Below are positions 23,057 to 35,800 of a DNA stretch of 64,000 nucleotides, in pieces. The translations under genes and the position numbers were made by a program. Location of the stretch: contig JAQQWL010000001.1 of the NCBI GenBank assembly GCA_038363925.1, positions 806,001 to 870,000 of the forward strand, given 5' to 3'. The notes under the pieces are model-generated. The model did no database searches, was not told the DNA's origin, and was given only the letters and a program-made list of their open reading frames with translations. Each line of letters begins with the position of its first letter. Positions within the stretch are counted from its first letter, which is position 1. This DNA comes from Apiospora phragmitis (taxonomy: Eukaryota > Ascomycota > Sordariomycetes > Amphisphaeriales > Apiosporaceae).

Positions 23057-25253
23057 ATGAAGGCCTTCATATCTCACCTTCGACGCCCAGCTGCCTCGTC
23101 GTCGACAACCTCCTCCCAATCATCACCGGACTATCCCAGCCTGGTCAACGGTTCTCCCCGTAGAACTCCATCTCCAGATTGTGTCATATATCAACCACGA
23201 TGATGTGATTGCCTGTCTGCACACGAGCCATTCTCTAAGGAATATCTGGGAGTCCCCCAGCATATGGCCTACGCTCGCAGATCGCTGGTACCCGGGACTA
23301 TCCACCCAGCTCCGCCTCACTATCCCGGTCTCCCGCTGCGGCGCCGCGTTCCGCCGATTCCTGACCCGGAATCGGCGCCATAGCCAGGGTTGGTTTCTCT
23401 CGTCCCTGCACCACGGCATGCGCCTCGAGGATGACGAGTACTTCACGGCACCGCTGAGCCGCGCCTTGCCCGTCGCCCAGGGCGGCGTGCATGAGTACGC
23501 CGCAGTGCCGGATCTATGTCCTCTCGCACCGCCCCTCACCTCCTCAGGACAGGAGGCGACGGAGGAGAGCGACGATAGGGGCCATCATTACACAAGACTA
23601 GCCCACTTCGTAGCCTACGCAAACGGCCGCATCGCCTGGTGGCCGGAGGCGTACAGCCTGCCCTACTTCGCCATCATCGACGACCTCCGCACCCGCCAGC
23701 GCCGCGGCTACCTGTTCCCGGGCCACGGCAAGGACCGGACGGGGTACATGACGAGCCTCGGCGACACCATGCTGCTGATGGCGCGGGGGCGGACGCTGCA
23801 CGCGTGGAACTTCGCGGACGGAAACGACGGCGGGGCCGCGGAGTCCTTGCGCTCGGTCGTGATGCCGCAGCGCATAGCCCGCACGCTGAGCGAGGACGAC
23901 ACGGTGCTGATCGTGTCGCAGGGCGGCGAGGTGTGGCTCTGGCGCCCGCGCTTTCACCGCCACGACGGCCGTCAGCCGCAGAAGGAAGAAGAGCCGCCCC
24001 CGCAAGATCGACATAGCGAGCGCTCACTGCTACGTCCCAGGCCACGTGCTCTCGGACCGCTATGACATCCGCGACATCGCCTACCGGGCGTGCCGCGTCG
24101 GGCTGCGGGTCCAACAGCCGCCGCCGCCGCCGCCCACTGCGGCACCTTCTTCGTCTTCGTCTTCGTTTATGAGCGGCGGCGGTGACAACGACGACGACTT
24201 CAAACAACAGTCCCTCGTAACGACGAGGACCAACAACCACAATAACAATGTGATCACGCTGGATTTCGTGCTCCACCCGGCCCGCCGCGACGTCTTCTTC
24301 CTCGCCACCCTGCAGGACCGGAAACTGACCGTCTACGAGTTCAGCACCGATGGCGCGCTGCTCGGCATCTCCCACCCCGACTACCCTTGCCCGTCTCTGC
24401 ATAACAACAGTACCAATAGCGCTGCTACTACTACTACTACTGAACAGCAGCCTAGCAACCCTCTTCTCCCACTCCCTGGGCCGCCCACCGCGGCGGCCTG
24501 CGCTGGGAGAAGACGAGCGCGCACGGCGACTTCAGCCTGCTCCCCGTCTGGCTGGGCGGGCAGCAGACCAACGGCCCCTTTGACGCGACGGGCGCCGCGG
24601 CTGGGGCCGGGGCGCCCGTCATCTGCCCGCAGTGCCGCGACGCCGGCTTCGTTGCCGTCTGCTTCAACGTCTACGCCAAGACGTTCGCGTACCCCTGCTT
24701 TGAGACTGGGGCGGCGCTCGACCACCACCTGGGCGGCGGCAGCAGCAGCAGCAGTAGCCTCGAGGCGTTCCGGCTCTGGAACGGATGTTTGACGGAACGG
24801 CTCTCGGCCATGGAGGGCAGAGAAGAGTGGCCGCTGATGGTGCTCCGGCCGTGCCGTCGTCTTCGGGGACCATCGAGCCAAGGAACCGAAGAAGAACAAC
24901 GACAACAAGAAGGGGCAGGGCAGGGGCAGGAGGGGGAGGATGGTCATGTCCCTCTTTACACCACGACGCACACAAGGAGGCGCGCGGATGATCACCCTCT
25001 AGTTGCGCGTCGACGCCAGGTGTCTATGCAATCGAACTGGAAAATGTGGCAAATACTGTCCCCGGACTCCCAGAAGCGATTACGACGCACTGTCAAGTTT
25101 GCCCTGGACCCAGACCAGATTGCAGAGGATCGCATCCAGAGACAAGGCTCCAATCCCACGCCTTCGCTTGGTGTACAATCACTCTGGGGAGATGACAATT
25201 TTCTCATCTACGTGAACGATCAAGGATATACCGCGTGGAAATTTAGCAGCTAG
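23057..25253 (+). CDS. F-box protein with several apparent frame breaks
   Basis: F-box proteins link substrates to SCF ubiquitin ligases. A start at 23057 gives a Ser-rich N-terminus (MKAFISHLRRPAASSS). The frame then shifts by one base at about 23145-23155 into a clear F-box: LPVELHLQIVSYINHDDVI, SLRNIWESPSIWPTLADR. A long C-terminal region follows (AHFVAYANGRIAWW, YFAIIDDLRTRQRRGYLF, DTMLLMARGRTLHAWNF). Breaks near 23993 (an extra C in a C5 run) and in 24420-24500 lead to DIASAHCYVPGHVLSDRYDI, then GLRWEKTSAHGDFSLLPVW and the stop at 25253. Restored length would be about 730 aa. The gene is GC-rich, with CCG, TCT, ACT and AGC runs coding Pro and Ser stretches. It could be a decaying gene or poor sequence; substrate unknown. 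Confidence 0.65.
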
Positions 25254-25925
25254 ATGTCGCAGACACAAGAGAACGGAATCAGCCATAGTTAGTAACATCA
25301 CATGCTGAAGGCAAGTCAGGGGACTGAGAGATAAGAATGACAACCACGAGGATCGAGACCCGAATCAGCTTTGGTATAATAGTTCTTTGACATTTGTGAC
25401 TTTGTACTGTCCAAATCCACGTCACCTTTCGCAGCCACTTAGCGAAAGTCGCGTCATCACCGCTTCCCAAATGCGCAACATGGCTTATCATAGGAATACC
25501 GCAGATTCTTGTACTCCAACAAAGAAAAGAACATGTAGAAAAACGCTCCGAATTGCATTCGCGGCCGCACCCTTTGCGACACTCCAAAGTGAGCAAACTC
25601 CAACGAAACTAATAACGGCACTGCTTGCAAGGATATTAAACTTCCATGACGCCAACAAGTGGACAGCTGTAGCAGAGAGCATTCCTGAAAAGAAGAGAAT
25701 CTGATCCAACGATGGGAGGTAGAGGTGTCCTTTCTGATCGGCTATCCGAGAGAAAGGGCTATATGATATCATAAAAGGGGGAGGGCCGGGAGGTCACCTC
25801 GCGGGCCTGGCCTCCCGCTGTCATGATCATGACGTGAGGTAACCGATCCGCCCAGGGACAGCTTCCATCGTCAAGGGTGAGTTATGTACAAGGTCGCCGG
25901 TTTGGGCAAGATGCTAGCAGACTTT
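25254..25925. other. Intergenic between convergent genes
   Basis: Common 3' region of the F-box and LIM-RhoGAP genes. It contains a short GC-rich stretch with a TCATGATCATGA palindrome at about 25821-25832. No gene seen. Confidence 0.5.
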
Positions 25926-28900
25926 TCAATCCTCTGAGAAGATGATGTGGCTATTCTCGATAATGAACTGAACGGCGAGGTTCTTGGCGTGCATGTCGGT
26001 CATCTCGCGCTCGATCGTCCTGTCCCTCATAATAGTAGGTGCGAAGACGACGGCAAGGTTCTTGGGTGACATCTATTTTTCTGGTTAACGAATGCTGACA
26101 CGAGCAATAGAATAGTACTCACGAGGTTCTCCCGCTCACGTTTGGCTACACGTGCAAGATGGAACATAAGGAACTCGAGACAGTCGCGATGCTTCTGTGG
26201 CAGGGCGTTGAACGTCTTCCGTAGATGGTCATACTTTTCTTCGTTGGTCGCAAAGGCTATGGAACAGGTCAGTACAATGTAACTAAAATACAAGCAACTG
26301 GAGTGGAGCGGGATGGTGCGTACAATTGGTTTCCAGGACGCGATCGTAGACGTCGTAGGTTAAAAGAGGAGTAGGAAGCTTTCTGAAGTATTGTTTCAGC
26401 ACGCTGGTGACAGCAGTGATGTCGATGTCGGGGTCGGAGATGTCAAAGTTTTCAGTCGTGTTGAAACCATCCTGGACCATCTTCACCTGGGAGTTACCAC
26501 CGGTCTTTCGGTAGATACCTTCCGTGTCCATACCACGGAGCTCGACCTCCTCGATGCAACGGGTGACAACACAGGGAATCTGCCTTCGCTCAAAGTCGGC
26601 TCTTTCAGAAAGCTCAGAACCGAAAAGAACAGACGCAGCCTCCGCAATAGTATGTTGTGAGGAGTTCATGGCTGCCATATTCTTGGGCATGGTGTTGGTC
26701 TTCTTGTTGAAATTAAAGAAGCCCTGGCGGGCAGCGTCGGGCCCTTGTCTAGGTTGACCGTTGGCAGGCGGCGGAACTTGAGCCACCGGAGACTCGACCT
26801 GGACATGGGTCATGTTGTACGGTAGGCCAATGTTCTCGATGTTCAATCCCTGCTGGTCGCGACGTTCAGGTTGCTGCAGAGCGCCCACCGTCCTGTTGAC
26901 ACCCTTGGCAATGTTCTGGGCCATGGCCTTGGAGCCCTTCTTCCAACTGAATTTTTGTACCTTGCCCTTGCGAATGTTGACGACTGTCGGGCCCTGCTCG
27001 ACGATAGGTTCCTCCTGATCTGGTATCAAGGTAGTGCCAGTTTGCATGCTAGCGTTGTCGAGGCTCACAGAGTGGTTCGACGAGCCGCCCTTGTGCTGGT
27101 TGTAAATTCCTAGGCCATTCATCGGGGACCGGACATCCTGTGGGTTCGAATGATTCTTGAATCTCTCCTGAATTTGGTGGGTGAGATCGTTGTTCATGTC
27201 GGCTAATTGGGCGTTCTTGGAGGACAGCTGCTCAAACTCCAATAATGCTCGATCTCGGTCGGCGACGGCTTTGTTCTTTTCGTCGACCAGCTCATCGCGT
27301 TCGGAGTGAAGCTGTTCCAGCGTGGCAGACATGGATTGTTTGAGCTTCTCCAGCTTCTGGACGAACTCTTTAATGGCCGACTCCTCCAAGTCCCCAAGGT
27401 CCACTGGGTGTCCCGTATCTTTGGCCTTTTCCACATAACCAGCCAACACTTCTAACTGGCGAATCATAATCTCCGTCTGTGTGTCCAGTACCGAAACCGT
27501 CTTTCGCTTCTCTTCCAACTTCTGGTTGATAGTTTTTAGATCTTTTTCACTGGTGAATTGGCGTTCCAGTTCTGCAACCCGGTTTTCCGAATTGCGCAGT
27601 CGCCGTTTCAGCAAAGCCGGATTATCGGTTGTCGACATCGAAACTGGACTCGTTGTGTCATGATGGCCATTCAATGAATCCTCCAGAATCGGCGTTTTAG
27701 GCCAGTGAGGCGACGTAGTTGCACGTGTTGACTCACTGACACTGCGCGTATGACCCATACGACCCATGGCACCGCTTTGTTCTGCGCTGTTGGTTCTTCC
27801 ATGGCGCACCGCATTCGACACTCGGCGCAAGATAGACGATGAGCCCTCGTCCGTTCCAAGGATGCGCGCCATGTCTTCCTCCATCGTGAACTCCCCGCCG
27901 GAGCTCCATCTCGGAAGCTTGGGTGATGTCTTGTTCTCGCTCACTTCCGGCAAAGAAGTGACGGATTCCTTACCACCGGCATGCGTAGGAGGCAACGGAG
28001 GCGCTCGTGGGGCCATATATGTATCACTCAACTTGTGCTCTGCGCTAGGCCGTGAAGGTTGCGTATGATCTTCGCCTCCCATGGATCTCGACATCGGTGC
28101 AAGATTACCGTTGCCTGATGAATGTTAGCTGCATATGCCCGAGACCGTTTCGCTTTCCACAGGGAGTACATACCATTGCCCATCTTTGGCCCAGTTTGCG
28201 GCACTTCCTTGCGCGCAATGGGTCGAGCCATGCTCGATGGCCCAAGGGAAGAATCCATTGACCGAATCTCGTCCTCGTCCCTAGATCGCGACTCATGAGA
28301 GCTGCGAGACGTTCCAGACTGGTCGACCGTCTGCGACAGCAGCTGAGACGCATCTGCAATAGCTTTGTCTGTCCTGCCTGGGCTTTCACTGTGCCGCCCT
28401 CTACTTGATTCCTGTACGCTGCCCGATTGGGAATCAGTACGGGTGTTGGCTTTCTTGCTCTTCGGGGCATCCTGCAATTTGAACCCTTCAGACTGGGACT
28501 TCTCGTTCGCCGGCTTTCGAGACCGTTCATCATTCCTAGACGACTTGGATAACTTTCTACCCAAATCCTTCGCAGGCGGACTGTCGTAATCAGAGGAGGG
28601 CGCTCGTGCCTTCTCCTGGAAGGCAATATGCGGAGTTGATGTTTGAGATTCTCCCTTCCTGTCTGGCTTTTGGCCGTCTCTTGAAATGCTGAAATAGTCC
28701 TTCTCTCTCGACTGTCTGCCATGGTCTGGAGCAGAAACCTCTCTGGTCGACTGCGGTGTCTCGGATGGGATAGGACTCGGGTCCAAGGCCACAGGGATAA
28801 AGAAATCATGGTCGTCCCCAGTCGCATGGTTAGACTCACGGCCCATGAAGTGAGACGAGTTGCGGTTGTTACGGTAGGTGTTCGAAGGAAGAGAAAGCGA

Positions 28901-29812
28901 GGGTTCCTTCGAGTGCTCCGCGCGCCGCTCAGGTGATCGAGCTGGCCTTGAGCTGTTCCTCGAGCCTGATGAATCATGTTGGTGATATGTCGGTCGAGGC
29001 CGCGGGGGATAGCTCTGTTGGAGTATTGTCGGAGTCGGGATCTACTCGATCGTTGGAGAAAGCACCATTGGGTATGGCATTTGGGGGAAGCGCAGGGAGA
29101 CTCTTGTCTACTATCATGGGCGAACCGTCTTTTTCTCGCGCTTTATTCTGGGCTGCAACTTTCGATTTTTTCCTCCTCCTTGCCATCAAGGATTCATGAC
29201 AGCTCATGCAGAATATACCCTGCGAGGTCCTGGCGTACCGCAGATTCTCGATCTTCCTCTTACAGTTTCGACATCGAAAGCAGGTAGCACAGAATGCTTG
29301 GTCACCAGTGAGAATGGCAAGATCCTCAATCTTGTTGCCGCAGGCACTGCAGCTGTAGGTGCAGTTGTTACAAATAAGGGAGCCATCTCCGAGAAGCAAC
29401 AAGTTTGCATCGGAATCGAGGAGCGTGCCGCAGGTGTTGCAACGGAAACAGTTCAGATGCCATCGGTTGCCGGCTATGTCAACATCGTCAGCACCATCCA
29501 GTCGAATGTTAGATGTACTGAAAAGGGACGTCATTGCTCAAGACAAGAAGATAAGTGGACGAGGTGGTCAAAGACCGGCAGAGGAGGCACTACTCAGTGC
29601 AGATATGGGTATAGAAGCTCTTGTATATGGAGACTTACCCAGCTCAAACGCTTTGCCCTCCTCGAGTATCTAAGTTTGAACACAATTAGCACCCGAAAGT
29701 GTGAATATCGTTGGTGGCGTCGTTGCCCTTGAGTATATCTCCTTACCTCACCACAGCCCTTGCAGGGGAAGTTTTCCTCGCCCTCCAGCTGGCTTTCCAG
29801 ATATTCGTCCAT
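25926..29812 (-). CDS. LIM-LIM-RhoGAP protein (Rga1/Rga2 type), one frame break
   Basis: GTPase-activating protein for Rho/Cdc42-class GTPases in polarity and septation. Six exons are inferred: 29812-29747, 29669-29639 (31 bp), 29473-28174, 28114-26324, 26256-26123 and 26072-25926. The first LIM domain is spread over the first three exons (ENFPCKGCGE, ILEEGKAFEL, AGNRWHLNCFRCNTCG). The second reads YSCSACGNKIEDLAI...CFRCRNCKRKIENLRY. A disordered region follows, then a coiled coil near residues 500-620, a motif with KVQKFSWKKGSK, and the RhoGAP domain with catalytic-loop GMDTEGIYRKTGG and the AVVFAPTIM and HLARVAKRE helices. The frame breaks once at a C5 run (29004-29008; one extra base). The restored protein is about 1,155 aa. 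The ATG at 29812 is the first in frame, but a further upstream exon is possible. Confidence 0.88.
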
Positions 29813-32800
29813 ATTCAATTCGGATAGAGGCCGCACACGAGTCGGCAGGTTTTACGGGCAATCGATCGCTACTTGGCAGCGGTGTGGTCGCATACGACAG
29901 GTCGAAGGCCAAGGCGGCCGGGCGAGTAGGTTGGTAGGTATCGCAAGGTGGGTGAGGCGGGTGGCAGCTATGGGAACATGAACAATTGCCCCAGGGGTAA
30001 GTATCAACGCCGCGCCGGCGATGATGCAACAGCAGTTACAGCGGGAGAAATTGAAAGGCTGAGGTTGGCGGCTCGGTAGCAAGCTTGGGATCCTTTTGGC
30101 AAGGCACCGTCGAAAGTTTAGCCAAATCAAAAAAAAGCCTGGGCCGGGCAAGATCTGATCTCACTCTCCTCTGAACTTCAGTCCCAGTGGTCGGACGCAC
30201 GGTGTCGATCCAAGGAGGGAACAGCCACGAACCCCAACCTAAAGTGTCTGGCAAAGGAGTCGTGCCTGTGCGTCGTCGTTGTTGATGTTGACGGAGACTG
30301 ACTCGACGGGACAGCTGAGGCAAATGCGCTTGTATCCGGGGAGTAATGTATAAGGGAGGCGCACCGAATCTAGTCTTGAGCAGCAACCGTATATTTTGTC
30401 GCTTGTTCAAAGACAGATAGACGTGAAACAAGGAAACACGGAGAGACAGACACGTAGTATAATAATGTGCGCGGGCCTTCTAGCGAACAGCTTCCACTAT
30501 CATGGTCCCCGGGCGAGAGGGAGGATCCCACTTGATGCAATTAATAGACAGATTGTTTTGTCCGTGATGTGTGTGTGTGGGAGGAAAAGAGAGGTGCATG
30601 TATTTCTCGAAGGGGGGGGCGGCCAATGTCGTCGTTGCGCCTCTCCTGCCCGTCTCGTCTTTTGCCTTGCGTCTAAAGCCTAGCAACCTAACCTACTTCT
30701 TTTACTTTACTGTGATAATAGGGGGGGGGAGGGCCTGCCTTGAAGGGGGGGGTGTGTTCGGAACTTCCAAACAGGCTCGAAAACAGAAAGTGGGAAGGGA
30801 CTAGAAAAGCACAGTGTCGGTCTAGTCGAGTTCGACTGTACAACAATGAACATTGACGGCGGTCGAATTGCATCCAATCCAATCCATGCCAGCAAGCAGC
30901 CTGTAGCAATCGAGGTCTGCAGCACACTCAGTGAGGGTGAGGGGGGCGTTAGCAGGCTAGAGCCGACAGTGGTTAGCGTTGCGCTTCAGTTTCTAGCGCC
31001 ACCTCTCACCCTGGCTCTGGGCCCATGGCCCAATGCTGCCCCTGACAGACGCCAGACGGGGCCGAGCCAGCGAGCTGCGAGAGTGAGTGTAAGTCCTGCA
31101 GCAGCACACTAACACCTACAGATCGTGGGGGCATGAGGGCTTGTCGAGTTTGTGCGCGTTGATGATAACCATATATATGCAGTGTAGGTATGTGGGATTC
31201 CGTCCCGAGAGTTTGATGATTTAAGCACTAGGTAGGTATAACAAATACAAACATCGGATTTGTGTAGTTGACGGGAGTCATCACCATCCAAAAACTTCGG
31301 ATCAGACCCGAGTAAGGGTGCTTGTTCACAGCAAGGCTCAGCCTCATCTCTCAAACCCAACCTTCAACAGACATGTAGGGTACCCGGCAGATGTCAAGGC
31401 CAGGCATTGGTTTGTTTGGCCTTCGCTGTAGATGGCAAGTACCATCTACCGCGTACCGCCCAACAGTGATGTTATTTCGACTTTGGAAAATCAGTGTATC
31501 AGCTTCAAGCGTTGGAAGCAGGAGGCCGGGTTGGAAAGCCGCAACTCAGCTTTCGCAAAGGCTGAAACGTAAAATGCATTAGCGAGCCAATGGCCTTGGT
31601 CGGACGAAAAAGCCAGGGTATTAGGGTATTCAATTCCAGACGTTACATTGTAACGCTCATGCCTGGCAGTGGTGGTATCCGACCTTGGCGGGTTGCACTG
31701 GAACTTCCTGGCAGGCTGGCGTATTGATTACTTCATCATCTGCAATCAGCATCGTTATGTATACTCATGTTGTCCTGCTTCACTTGGAACTCCGATCCGA
31801 AGGCATACACAAGAATTGGAAGGTGGCCCCTCTGCTCGTCAAGCCCCTTAAATTTTTATCCTCTCCCACTGAAGTAATTACATGTAAAGATAGTCTTCGC
31901 AAATAAGCGCGCCGAAGGGCGCCTCCCTGCCTCTAGATGATGCCGGTGGGCGATGCCATCATGATTGATAATCAAGTAGCAAGATGACACTCTTTACGGA
32001 GTAATAAAAGTGCTACATTAACATCAGGCTCAAACCTTACGCAAGACCAGAACCAGATGAAGAATTCTCCGTTCAATGACAGTGACAGATCCTGACACTT
32101 CCTCCATTTCACCGCCATACGACAATTCGTAAGAGGCACATCATCAACCCTCTGACCGCTACAATTTCGATGTGATCTAACCGTTGCAGACGTGGCTCGC
32201 ATAGTGGCTGTGCTCATCTGCGAATTCGTGTGTATTTATAGCATGCCTGTGGATTGAAACAAAGACCAAGCATGTATGTAATCGGCATCCTTCGCTCCAT
32301 TCAATTTCATCAGCTCAGCTGCAGGCCGCGTCGAACACTTCCAATTGCCAATGTTGGTGATGGGAGAAACTACAAGCACGCACATACATACATCTCCATA
32401 CCGTTGTTCTGCATGTGGGCCTCTGATCTGGTGCTGCTGCTGTGCTGTGCAGCCACCAACCACTAGATGGCCCCTACCACTGTTCTAACCTAACATAGGC
32501 CCTGCATCTGGACCCTACGATCGGCGCTGCAGCCAGCCAAAGATGGCTTCGCTGGCGTTTTTGGTGGCTTCATCGCGTGCGCTATACCAAATTAAAGGGT
32601 CCGCTGCTTGTCAGTTGAGTGACAGGACGGTAGTATACAGCAACTCTAAGAATGATGAATCCGCTGAGTCGGGAAGGTTGTCTGTTAGCTGTCTGGCGCC
32701 CCTTATCTGGCACCTTGCGCTCCCCTGAGTCCTGTCTTCATCCCATTCTCGGGTTCTGTGCCTGGTGCCTGTCTGGCAAGGGACAAGCAGGAGTGCAGGA

Positions 32801-35800
32801 GTGGGCGCATCCGCGAAAAAGAACCAGGGACCCCAACTGTTTCATCTAGACAGTCCCACTACTCTGCCGAACATCGAAACAACTCCTATTTTGTTATTCC
32901 GACCTTGTTAACCTTATTAGTACACCTGCACAGTGTATGGGTGTGTAGATGTGGCTCAGCAAGCTCCTCAGTCCCGTTCATCTTCATCTTCATAATCATC
33001 GACTTATCAGTGAAGGGCTTCTCATTACGCAGGCCGAGGTGCACGCCGACTCGCCTGCTCGCTGCCGTCATTACAATCCAATTTACCAAACAATTCGAGA
33101 GAAACTGGTAGACCCGCAGCGACCTGCATATGCACATACTTGGTTCGTACATTATGCTGTCGTAGCAAGAGATACTGTGGAGATCCCATCTTACTTTCAA
33201 TTACCAAGACTCTGTCAATGTTGGATGGACGAGTGTCACCATATGCCAAGATGAATCGCGGCTGTACATAAGTCTACTGAAAGGCGAAAAATCAGCCCTG
33301 TACGGCACCAGCTTTTGGATAAGTGCATTCCAATCAATAGAAAGACTTCCTCGACAGCTTCCTGCTGCGGGAGCGTCCGCCGCAGCAAACTGTCCTTTGA
33401 GGATCAGTCGCATGAGACCTGTCTTCCGGCATATCGGATATTCGTCTCCTCGTCTCGTTGAAATGAGCTCGACCATATTAGCACCGCATCGATATTAGCT
33501 CCAAGCTACGCTACTCGTGCATATGCCACTACATTCAGCTCATCAGTAAGTAGTTGCCATCTCATGGCTAGATTCAAGGTGCCTGGGTTCAAGGTGCAAT
33601 TCGAAACGTGGTGCCGACAGTGCTCGAACCAAAAGCAAAACCACTTAAAAATGTACGTACAAGCTCGCTTGATATTCTGATCCGTATCTTGCTTCCCCGG
33701 AGCAAGGTATGCATGTCGGGTACAACACTGGGATATATTTCCAGTTTACTTTTATAGTACTGGCTTGTCACTCCTGGCTTCAGTCCTCGTGCCCCTGACC
33801 GTGGCTTTCTGCAACGCGCACAGGAGGTATGTAGATCAACCCAAGTCGATGATCTGAGGATCCCAGGGATACGGGAACGTCACACACGACGGGAACTCCG
33901 GAACATACAAAACAGGAAGAACCCATCACACAAGGTTCTCCGGCCCCTTCCTTGTGTTAGGAGAGATACTTGGATACAATTTGTATCAATTTGTAGATTA
34001 TGGGGATTGCTTCTTAAGTACAGTAAAGCCATGGGCTCTCACCCTACAACAAGGAGACGGGGAAACAGGCGAGTGGCAGGAGTTTCAGCGATCCAATTGA
34101 TACGTCGGACATTTTCAGTCTTAATCTCGACAGTATCCGGGGCACCCCCTAACTGCGACTCCACACACGAAAACGGTCGTCAAGCTCCACCCTCTCGTCA
34201 TCCAGCCGGTCGATCATGCATCTCACTTCCCAAGTTGCCAAGACCTCTTAGAGAGGACGTATGGGTCTAGGTATATATCAACCTCCCGTCCATTCGATCA
34301 TAACTCTTGCTTGTGTATATGCATATATACGATTACTCCAACACTCAGGTTGTCCGCTAGCTCATTACTCTGCATACCTACATGAATCCCTAGACGATCG
34401 GTCCCTCAACAGAGTTTGGAGATGGTCGAGGCTTGCGATTGTTGCCTTGCCAGCATGTTTTTGTTACTTTCTTCTTCCGATTAGATCAACGCCCTGAGCA
34501 TATTTGTTCTGCGAAACGTTACGCTTGCATATGCATACATATACAGTGCAGCTGCAGTCTGTATTTTGGCCCCTGGCAGTTACAGGAGCCCGGGTCATGG
34601 GAAATGAAAAAGTCTATGTCACACGGCAAAACAAATACACCAAGATGGCGCGTCGCAAGTATATATAACGTAGGTGCATATGCGCGCCGCCCTCGAATAC
34701 TTATTGCGAAAACGTGCGACATGCATGTGGTAGCCAAGGTTGCACCAAGGGGGGCGGGCGTGAGATTTGTTCGAGAAGTGCCAGTCTACAATTGCGGTTA
34801 ATATAACTCGCCCGGTTTTGTGTGGGAGTCGGACGCTGTGCTATGTACTCTACTGACTGCACGATCATACAAGCAGTTAATTACCTGTACCGGCGTTGGC
34901 CAGCTTTTCATGTCGCAGCGTGTCTTGGTACTGGATGCTGCTGTGAGTCAAAATAACTTAGGTAGGGGCCGTCCCGTGGTTATTGTCAATGCCATTTCCC
35001 GATCGATACTCATTCCTTATGATCCCTCCAAGATTTCGACGGCTCGGCCAAAGCTGGCGCATGACGCCGTACTCGCTTTACAGGCGTAGTTACACCCATT
35101 GATATGCATAGTCTTGTAAGCAATAAGAAACAGAAAGTAAGACCAGTAATACTGTGTTGTTTGCCCATGGTTGGATTCCAATCAATCAGGAGATAGATGC
35201 TATGGATGGAAACCACCAGACACTCAGCCAAGGGAAACAGACGACCGACTTGCCCCCTTTGCCACCCGTTTCGCTCGACTATGTAAGACGAAGTTGATTC
35301 AGCTGGCTCAACAGGCCGTAAAGCTGTTAGCAACAATGAAGGCCAATAAGAGAAGGTATAGCTGAAGCTTGAGCCTGAAGCACTGCTTGTAAGCCTCCCC
35401 CAATAGTTTCGCTGCATTGACTGCAATGTCTAGATATGAGTCAGTCGTACCGGGCAAGACGGCAAGAGAACACGTCCCATCAGTATTTCTGTGAAACCAT
35501 GGATGTCAACTTCCTCCGCTGAACATCTTGTGAAGCCGTTGCAGCACTAGAGATGATGTCAACATCGACTCATAGGTAGGTGTCTGGTATACTATGTAGG
35601 TATTCCTTACATACTCAGGGCGCTCGCGCAGTTTTGGGATCTCTCATGACTACATCCTGATATGGATAAGTGTTGGCTATCGCGGGACGCTCCTGAAGAA
35701 ATACAGGCACAATCTCATAGTCGCCCGTTCGCAAAGAGTTGCCCAGCTTCCCCGAATGTGATAACACCATTAGTGAGAATCAACATGATGGAGAGGAATC

